From the NCBI GenBank assembly GCA_033763355.1, contig JANRKT010000240.1:1-19656 (forward strand): a DNA stretch of 19,656 bases, read 5' to 3'. Below are positions 14,913 through 19,656 of this stretch, piece after piece. The notes beneath the pieces are model-generated. The model did no database searches and had not been told where the DNA came from. It saw only the letters and a list, made by a program, of their open reading frames with translations. A program made the position numbers and the translations under genes. Source of the stretch: JANRKT01 sp033763355. GTDB taxonomy: Bacteria; Bacteroidota; Bacteroidia; Chitinophagales; Chitinophagaceae. Positions within the stretch are counted from its first letter, which is position 1, and the number at the start of each line of letters is the position of its first letter.

Positions 14913-15995
14913 ATGGCAAAATTAAATTTCGGCGGTGTTGAAGAAAATGTTGTAACACGTGATGAGTTTCCACTTTCCAAAGCACAGCAGGTACTTAAAA
15001 ACGAAACGGTTGCTGTTATTGGTTATGGCGTTCAGGGCCCGGGCCAGGCGCTTAACCAGCGTGACAATGGCATTAACGTAATTGTTGGCCAGCGCAAAAA
15101 TTCAAAAACATGGGAGAAAGCCATCCGCGATGGTTTTGTGCCCGGTGAAACTTTATTTGAAATTGAAGAAGCGCTGCAACGCGGCACCATCATCTGTTAC
15201 TTATTAAGTGACGCTGCACAAATTGCATTGTGGCCAACAGTGAAGAAATACCTTACGCCGGGCAAAGCATTGTATTTTTCCCACGGTTTTGGTATAACCT
15301 TTAATGAGCAAACCGGGATTATTCCTCCAAAGGATGTAGATGTATTTCTTGTAGCACCAAAAGGAAGCGGCACATCACTCCGCAGAATGTTTTTGCAGGG
15401 CCGTGGCCTGAACAGCAGTTACGCCATTTACCAGGATGCTACCGGTAAAGCAAAAGAAAGAGTAGTTGCATTGGGCATTGCGGTAGGAAGCGGTTATTTG
15501 TTTGAAACAGATTTTAAAAAAGAAGTGTATAGTGACCTTACAGGTGAGAGGGGCACATTGATGGGCGCCATACAGGGAATATTTGCAGCACAATACCAGG
15601 TATTGCGTGACAAAGGCCACACCCCTTCCGAAGCCTTTAACGAAACTGTTGAGGAACTGACACAATCATTAATGCCTTTGGTTGCTGAAAACGGCATGGA
15701 CTGGATGTATGCCAACTGTTCTACAACAGCACAACGCGGTGCGCTGGACTGGTGGAAAAAATTCCGTGATGCCACAGCACCGGTGTTTAAAGAGTTGTAT
15801 GAAAGCGTTGCTGCAGGTAAAGAATCACAACGTTCAATTGATTCAAACTCTCAGCCCGATTACAGGGAAAAATTAGAGGCAGAATTAAAAGAACTGCGTG
15901 AAAGCGAAATGTGGCAGGCGGGAAAAACCGTACGTTCACTGAGACCGGAAAACCAGTCTGCAAAACCTGAAAAAAAGAAAGAAGCTGTAGCATAA
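14913..15995 (+). CDS. ilvC: Ketol-acid reductoisomerase, fungal-like class I form
   Basis: IlvC isomerises and reduces acetolactate and acetohydroxybutyrate to the dihydroxy acids. The protein has 360 residues. The Rossmann motif reads GYGVQGPGQALNQRDNG from residue 37, and the cofactor loop is QRKNSKTW at 60-67. LSDAAQ, LYFSHGF, DVFLVAPKGSGTSLRRMF, DLTGERGTLMG and AFNETVEELTQSLMPL follow. These, and the C-terminal SQPDYREKLEAELKELRESEMW, resemble the yeast Ilv5 and Bacteroides enzymes more than E. coli IlvC. The Arg, Ser and Lys of the loop suggest NADPH, by analogy only. The last ~15 residues are a Lys/Glu-rich tail. Confidence 0.96.
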   Translation: MAKLNFGGVEENVVTRDEFPLSKAQQVLKNETVAVIGYGVQGPGQALNQRDNGINVIVGQRKNSKTWEKAIRDGFVPGETLFEIEEALQRGTIICYLLSDAAQIALWPTVKKYLTPGKALYFSHGFGITFNEQTGIIPPKDVDVFLVAPKGSGTSLRRMFLQGRGLNSSYAIYQDATGKAKERVVALGIAVGSGYLFETDFKKEVYSDLTGERGTLMGAIQGIFAAQYQVLRDKGHTPSEAFNETVEELTQSLMPLVAENGMDWMYANCSTTAQRGALDWWKKFRDATAPVFKELYESVAAGKESQRSIDSNSQPDYREKLEAELKELRESEMWQAGKTVRSLRPENQSAKPEKKKEAVA

Positions 15996-16020
15996 AATCC
16001 CTTCCGCAAAAAACACATTG

Positions 16021-16054
16021 GGCAACTAAGAACACAAAATGTGTTCTTAGTGCC
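16021..16054 (+). other. Perfect 12-bp hairpin between ilvC and ilvA
   Basis: ACTAAGAACACA (16025-16036) is exactly complementary to TGTGTTCTTAGT (16040-16051) across a 3-base AAA loop. GGC (16021-16023) and GCC (16052-16054) extend the stem past one bulged A. TTTGAGGG follows, so the U-tract is weak. It ends 20 bases before ilvA. It could reduce transcription into ilvA, protect or process the ilvC mRNA, or be a DNA palindrome bound by a regulator. Confidence 0.65.
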
Positions 16055-16074
16055 TTTGAGGGAAAAAAGTTATC

Positions 16075-17331
16075 ATGAAAACAACAACAGATACGAAACC
16101 GGAATTGCATTTTCACCGGGCTGCATTGAACCTGAAAAAAGTAGTAACAAGGACCCCTTTGCAGTTAAACCATAACCTGTCACGCAAATACAACTGCAAT
16201 GTGTATTTAAAGCGGGAAGACCTTCAGGTTGTGCGCAGCTACAAATTACGCGGCGCCTATAATTTGATGAGCAGCCTTCCGGCAGATCAATTGCAAAAAG
16301 GTGTGGTATGTGCAAGCGCCGGCAACCATGCACAGGGCTTTGCATACAGTTGCAAAAAACTAAATGCAAAAGGGGTGGTGTTCATGCCTGTTATCACGCC
16401 CAATCAGAAAATCAATCAAACCAAAATGTTTGGTGATGATTTTATTGAGATAAGGCTGGTTGGTGATACCTATGATGATTGCGCTGAGGCGGCAAAAAAG
16501 TTTACCGAAGAAAACCAAATGGTTTTCATTCCGCCGTTTGACAATTACAAGATCATTGAAGGGCAGGGAACTGTTGGCCTTGAAATTTTAGAGGAATTAT
16601 CTGATGTTGATTACTTGTTTGTACCTGTTGGCGGTGGCGGGCTAAGCGCCGGGGTCGGATCTTATTTCAAAACTTATTCACCCAAAACAAAAATCATTGG
16701 CATAGAACCGGAAGGCGCACCTGCCATGTATGAATCGCTGAGGGCAGGTAAACCTGTTACGCTTGAAAACATTGACCGCTTTGTTGATGGCGCAGCAGTA
16801 AAAAGGGTTGGGGATATTACATTCAGCATTTGTAAAGAAGTACTGGATGACATGCAGCTTGTACCGGAAGGAAAGGCCTGCTCAACCATTTTAAAACTAT
16901 ACAACGAAGATGCCATAGTAGTTGAGCCGGCCGGGGCATTGTCAATTGCAGCACTTGACAGTTATACTGATGCCATAAAAGGTAAAAATGTAGTTTGCAT
17001 TGTAAGCGGCAGCAACAATGATATTGACCGGATGCAGGAAATTAAGGAAAGGAGCCTGCAATATGAAGGTTTAAAACATTATTTTCTTATCCTTTTTGCA
17101 CAGCGTCCAGGCGCATTAAAGGAATTTGTGAACCATGTACTCGGGCCAAACGATGACATTACAAGGTTTGAATACATACAGAAGCACAACAAAGAAACAG
17201 GCCCGGCGCTTGTAGGTGTTGAACTGAAAAAAAGGGAAGACTATGTTGTTTTACTGGAAAATATGATGCGGTTTCACATTAACTATACTGAGCTTAACAA
17301 GAACGACACTTTGTTTGGTTACCTGGTATAA
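16075..17331 (+). CDS. ilvA: Threonine deaminase (threonine dehydratase), biosynthetic
   Basis: IlvA deaminates threonine to 2-oxobutanoate, the committed step to isoleucine. It is a fold-type II PLP enzyme of 418 residues. The PLP lysine is K57 in SYKLRGAYNLM and the phosphate-binding glycine loop is GGGGLSAG at 186-193. A single C-terminal ACT-like regulatory domain starts near residue 335 (HYFLILFAQRPGALKEFV). This is the size of the B. subtilis type with one ACT-like domain, not the two-domain 514-residue E. coli type. The regulatory domain supports a biosynthetic, isoleucine-inhibited role rather than a catabolic TdcB. It is the last gene of the cluster, with a gap of only 12 bases to a convergent gene. 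No terminator is visible there. Confidence 0.96.
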   Translation: MKTTTDTKPELHFHRAALNLKKVVTRTPLQLNHNLSRKYNCNVYLKREDLQVVRSYKLRGAYNLMSSLPADQLQKGVVCASAGNHAQGFAYSCKKLNAKGVVFMPVITPNQKINQTKMFGDDFIEIRLVGDTYDDCAEAAKKFTEENQMVFIPPFDNYKIIEGQGTVGLEILEELSDVDYLFVPVGGGGLSAGVGSYFKTYSPKTKIIGIEPEGAPAMYESLRAGKPVTLENIDRFVDGAAVKRVGDITFSICKEVLDDMQLVPEGKACSTILKLYNEDAIVVEPAGALSIAALDSYTDAIKGKNVVCIVSGSNNDIDRMQEIKERSLQYEGLKHYFLILFAQRPGALKEFVNHVLGPNDDITRFEYIQKHNKETGPALVGVELKKREDYVVLLENMMRFHINYTELNKNDTLFGYLV

Positions 17332-17343
17332 TGTTGCCCGCTT

Positions 17344-18036
17344 TTATTGATTTAATAAATTAACCAGTTCAATAATTTCTTTTTCAGACTTCAATTTGTA
17401 TTTCTTCTCTTCAGCAAAGCGGATGATTATTGTTGAATGGTCTGCCATGGCATCAGCAAGGGCGCCCCTGTCCTTCCTTACCTTAACAATCCTGTTCTTC
17501 TTTACGTCGTACGCATATAGCTGTTCTGCCTGTTTGTAAATTTTTCTTGTAGCCTGGCCGTACTGGTAATTTTCCTGTGCACTTTTGGTAACATATTTCA
17601 GCAACTGAAAATTATTTCCATCAGCAAGTACCTGGTAAAATGAAGCAGGAGAATTGAATCCGGTTTCAGGATAACCGCAACGGAACAAAAATACCGTATC
17701 GCCCTCTTTTGTTTTAAAAAATAACCTGAATTCCTGTATAGGATCCACAAACGCATACATGATACTGTCCCTCCTGAAATAAGGACTATTATCCTGTAAA
17801 TTGAACTGGAGGTCCACTTCTTTCAGTAAAAAGCCATTTTTAAACCTCACCTGTCCTTTTGTCCAGCCATCAAAAAACATAGGGCTGCCTTCAGCAACAG
17901 GATTTTTTTTGCTGGTAAAAGCATTTCCGTTTGCATCGTATGCCTCCACAAAATAACTGCTGTTATAATTCACTGTTTGCCCTATTGAAGCAACAGCGAT
18001 AAAGAATAAAACAAATGGCAGAAATTTCCTTTTCAT
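17344..18036 (-). CDS. Secreted protein of unknown function
   Basis: From the ATG at 18036 the protein has 230 residues and starts with a signal peptide (MKRKFLPFVLFFIAVASIGQ). There is no lipobox cysteine, so it should be exported to the periplasm or beyond. The mature part reads as a beta-rich domain (residues ~20-160) and ends in a basic region with helices (KQAEQLYAYDVKKNRIVKVRKDRGALADAMADH). I do not recognise a family. A longer frame back to 18183 exists, but it would overlap the upstream gene and put hydrophobic residues before the signal peptide, so the shorter start is preferred. It converges with ilvA, 12 bases apart. Confidence 0.75.
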   Translation of the reverse strand: MKRKFLPFVLFFIAVASIGQTVNYNSSYFVEAYDANGNAFTSKKNPVAEGSPMFFDGWTKGQVRFKNGFLLKEVDLQFNLQDNSPYFRRDSIMYAFVDPIQEFRLFFKTKEGDTVFLFRCGYPETGFNSPASFYQVLADGNNFQLLKYVTKSAQENYQYGQATRKIYKQAEQLYAYDVKKNRIVKVRKDRGALADAMADHSTIIIRFAEEKKYKLKSEKEIIELVNLLNQ

Positions 18037-18120
18037 AGCAAGCCTGTTAAACCCGCTCTGCAAGTTATATATAGTTGCCGGAAGTGGATATTTAAAAGAG
18101 ACGAATGGCAGAAAAGACAG

Positions 18121-18156
18121 GATAAAAAGAAAGAGCCTGGTTAAATCAGGCCCTTT
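18121..18156 (-). terminator. Intrinsic terminator of the DsbA-fold gene, overlapping its stop codon
   Basis: Read on the minus strand, AAAGGGCCTG (18156-18147) pairs with CAGGCTCTTT (18139-18130) over 10 bp with one G-U. The loop has 7 bases and CTTTTTATC follows. The TGA stop of the upstream gene (18148-18146) lies in the stem and loop. It should separate that gene from the secreted-protein gene downstream. Confidence 0.7.
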
Positions 18157-18700
18157 TACGTTTGGCAGGTAATGCTGCTTCAATTGCCTTACTCAGTTCG
18201 GCAAAACTAATTTTTCCTTCGTAACGCTGGTTGTTAATGAAAAAAGCGGGTACATTCCTCACCCCCCTTTTATTTAACCCTTCAAGCAGGTCAGCCCTTA
18301 CATTCCATCCATACCTGCTGTCAACCAATTCAGCCAGGAGGTTTTTGTTGGTCATGCCGATTTCCTTTGCATATTCACGAAGGCTAACGGTACCCAACTG
18401 GCGGCGGTGCTTGAAGAGCATGTTGTGCATTTCCCAGAATTTTCCTTCCTGCACTGCAGCTACCGATGCTTCAGCAGCTTTCATGCTCCGCTGGTGTATT
18501 TGTGTAAGCGGGAAATGCCGGAAGTTAAACCGCACTTTGCCTTCATACTCCGTTAACAACTTAGTAACAATATCATGCGCTTTTGCACAGGCTTCGTTCT
18601 CATATTCGCCCCATAACTCCAGGCTTACGGGTGCATCGTCATCACCTACCCATGCCGTTTTGGGTTCGATAATAGGCAATTGTTCTTTTTTACTGGCCAT
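18146..18700 (-). CDS. DsbA-fold thioredoxin-like protein with NEAC in place of CxxC
   Basis: This 184-residue protein has the layout of the Thioredoxin_4/DsbA group. It has a beta strand and active-site region near residues 24-45 (VSLELWGEYENEACAKAHDIV), a helical insert, and the cis-proline loop RNVPAFFIN with P151. In redox-active relatives the active site is CPxC. Here the aligned residues are N35-E36-A37-C38, so the nucleophilic first cysteine is lost and only the second remains. There is no signal peptide, so it is probably cytoplasmic. An AAGGAG (18713-18708) sits 7 bases before the ATG, unusually strong for this genome. The end is basic (PAKRKRA). Its substrate and activity cannot be told. 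Confidence 0.85.
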   Translation of the reverse strand: MASKKEQLPIIEPKTAWVGDDDAPVSLELWGEYENEACAKAHDIVTKLLTEYEGKVRFNFRHFPLTQIHQRSMKAAEASVAAVQEGKFWEMHNMLFKHRRQLGTVSLREYAKEIGMTNKNLLAELVDSRYGWNVRADLLEGLNKRGVRNVPAFFINNQRYEGKISFAELSKAIEAALPAKRKRA

Positions 18701-18730
18701 ATATTAACTCCTTTTTATTTTAATTCAGAT

Positions 18731-18768
18731 TAAAAAACCACTCAGGCTACCGTGAGCAGAGTGGTTTT
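18731..18768 (-). terminator. Orphan terminator-like hairpin upstream of the DsbA-fold gene
   Basis: AAAACCACTC (18734-18743) and GAGTGGTTTT (18759-18768) form a 10-bp stem with a 15-base loop. On the minus strand a run of six T residues follows, as in an intrinsic terminator. No gene ends there on that strand: the DsbA-fold gene starts 31 bases further downstream. It may end a small RNA transcribed from the 18770-19080 gap, or act in the leader of the DsbA-fold gene. Confidence 0.5.
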
Positions 18769-19080
18769 GGTTATACGAACTGATAATCAAAAACCAGACC
18801 CTGCAGGAAAAAATGATAAATCACCGTTTGCGGGTGTCAGTATGATTGCTTTGCTGTCAGAGTGTCGCAGGTACAGTTGCCGAAGGGGGCACGAAGATGT
18901 GATTTTCTGCTGAAAATAAAAAAGGAAATTTGCCATTTTAGGCTTACATTTGCACCGTTAATTGAGTTTTACAGCATTAGTTAAGTTAATAATTCTTTCT
19001 GCTACGCATCAATCTGCTAATAGTTAGGTTTCTTACTTCTGCTTTTTGCTCAGGTATTTTTAATCAAACAATGTACACAA
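18769..19080. other. Intergenic gap with a promoter box for the RRM gene
   Basis: No ORF worth calling is visible here. TACATTTG at 18945-18952 (plus) is a perfect Bacteroidota -7 box, with TTTG at 18929-18932 too close (12 bases) to be a standard -33 partner. A start near 18959 would give the RRM gene an AT-rich leader of about 120 bases. Position 18769-18900 shows nothing else recognisable. Confidence 0.45.
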
Positions 19081-19386
19081 ATGAACATTTATGTTTCAAA
19101 CTTAAGCTTCAACGTTCAGGATGAAGACTTAAGAAGTTATTTTGAAGAATACGGTGAAGTTTCTTCAGCAAAAGTAATTACTGACAAATTCACCAACCGC
19201 AGCCGTGGTTTTGGCTTTGTTGAAATGGGCAATGATGAAGCCGCTCAAAAAGCCATTAAAGAACTTGATGGCGCTACAGTTGACGGCCGTGCCATTAAAG
19301 TTACAATTGCCAAACCCCGCGAACAAAGAAGCGGTGGTGGCGGCGGCGGTAATAACAAACGTTCTTTCAGCAACAACCGCTGGTAG
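19081..19386 (+). CDS. RRM-domain RNA-binding protein with Gly-rich tail
   Basis: This 101-residue protein is one RNA recognition motif plus a short tail. RNP2 is IYVSNL at residues 3-8 and RNP1 is RGFGFVEM at 42-49, both with the aromatic residues that stack on RNA bases. The domain ends near residue 79 and is followed by a basic, glycine-rich segment (six consecutive Gly at 85-90) and SFSNNRW. Small single-RRM proteins of this type are common in Bacteroidota and cyanobacteria and bind RNA, with proposed roles as global post-transcriptional regulators. A strong terminator follows, so it is a single-gene unit. Confidence 0.95.
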   Translation: MNIYVSNLSFNVQDEDLRSYFEEYGEVSSAKVITDKFTNRSRGFGFVEMGNDEAAQKAIKELDGATVDGRAIKVTIAKPREQRSGGGGGGNNKRSFSNNRW

Positions 19387-19408
19387 TCCGAAAAAAATTA
19401 TCGTAATG

Positions 19409-19440
19409 AAAAAGAGGGCCGGTCACGGTCCTCTTTTTTA
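19409..19440 (+). terminator. Intrinsic terminator after the RRM gene
   Basis: A13-base arm 19409-19421 (ending GAGGGCCG) pairs with 19426-19438 (beginning CGGTCCTC) around a GTCA loop, with one G-U pair. The stem runs into a T-rich tract at 19434-19439. The A-rich 5' side means it could also work on the minus strand for the convergent YdeI/OmdA-like gene that ends at 19465. Confidence 0.85.
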
Positions 19441-19464
19441 TTTTACTTCATGGTTAAACTCTTT

Positions 19465-19656
19465 TTACCCGGAATCCTTCTTGTTTTTCTGAAGCGATCT
19501 TATCATTTCAGAAAAATTTTGTCCTTTGGATAAAGATGTTACTGCATGTGCTATCCTTTTGGTTTTTGTAGGTTCAGTTTTGGCAGATTCAATCCATTTG
19601 CTATAGTAATTCTGAAACGACTTTGGTAAAGTCTTAAACAGTGCAAACGCATCCGG
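19465..19656 (-). CDS. YdeI/OmdA-like protein, C-terminal 63 residues (cut by window edge)
   Basis: The minus-strand frame is open from the right edge to a TAA at 19467-19465. The visible part reads FKTLPKSFQNYYSKWIESAKTEPTK and TKRIAHAVTSLSKGQNF. The pattern (LP..., Y..WI..AK...TR.RRI) matches the C-terminal OmdA domain (bacteriocin-protection, YdeI/OmpD-associated family) as I remember it. The biochemical function of that family is poorly known. The start is outside the window, so length and N-terminal domain cannot be judged. Confidence 0.7.
   Translation of the reverse strand, partial: PDAFALFKTLPKSFQNYYSKWIESAKTEPTKTKRIAHAVTSLSKGQNFSEMIRSLQKNKKDSG

Noticed and set aside
18231..18707. 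A 158-residue open frame on the plus strand opposite the DsbA-fold gene.
   Set aside because: No domain is visible, and the minus-strand gene has a strong ribosome binding site, fold motifs and a terminator.
1..19656. CRISPR arrays, tRNA or rRNA genes, insertion sequences or phage genes.
   Set aside because: No regularly spaced repeats, tRNA-like cloverleaf, rRNA segment, transposase or phage protein was recognised on either strand.

Overview
The window looks like a chromosomal segment of a Bacteroidota bacterium, probably from the Chitinophagaceae/Sphingobacteriia side. Supporting signs are near-perfect TAnnTTTG promoter boxes, mostly weak Shine-Dalgarno sequences, a short LeuA without a regulatory domain, a Bacteroidota (fungal-like) ketol-acid reductoisomerase and a small Gly-tailed RRM protein. 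Family placement is inferred from protein sequence recall; no database was searched.

Layout. Positions 1-2661 (minus strand) hold the N-terminal ~887 codons of rpoC, which runs off the left edge. An ORF for a helical, TPR-like protein of unknown function (2888-4444, minus) lies upstream of rpoC where rpoB would be expected. From 4653 to 17331 (plus strand) runs a complete branched-chain amino acid cluster: leuA-leuC-leuD-leuB, a regulatory leader, then ilvE-ilvD-ilvB-ilvN-ilvC-ilvA. Convergent to it are a secreted protein of unknown function (17344-18036) and a DsbA-fold protein with an altered active site (18146-18700). A promoter-bearing gap leads to an RRM RNA-binding protein (19081-19386, plus) with a strong terminator. 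The right edge cuts the 3' end of a YdeI/OmdA-like gene (19465-19656, minus).

How the genes work together. IlvA makes 2-oxobutanoate from threonine. IlvBN, IlvC, IlvD and IlvE carry out the shared acetohydroxyacid synthase, reductoisomerase, dehydratase and transaminase steps for isoleucine and valine. LeuA, LeuCD and LeuB divert 2-oxoisovalerate to leucine, with IlvE closing that branch. No enzyme of the three pathways is missing.

The most interesting element is in the 402-base gap between leuB and ilvE. It holds a 33-residue leader peptide ORF (9255-9356) with nine consecutive Leu/Ile/Val codons, followed by an intrinsic terminator (9379-9408). Mutually exclusive pairings can be drawn by hand: 1:2 (9278-9287 with 9339-9348), 2:3 (9339-9346 with 9382-9389) and 3:4 (9379-9387 with 9395-9403). 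This is the architecture of a ribosome-mediated transcription attenuator, and the peptide shares the string VVVIIIP with the E. coli IlvL leader as I remember it. A second notable point is an abrupt change of codon usage inside rpoC near position 440-480 (Leu codons change from all CTN/TTG to all TTA/TTG), which suggests an assembly chimera or a recombination joint.
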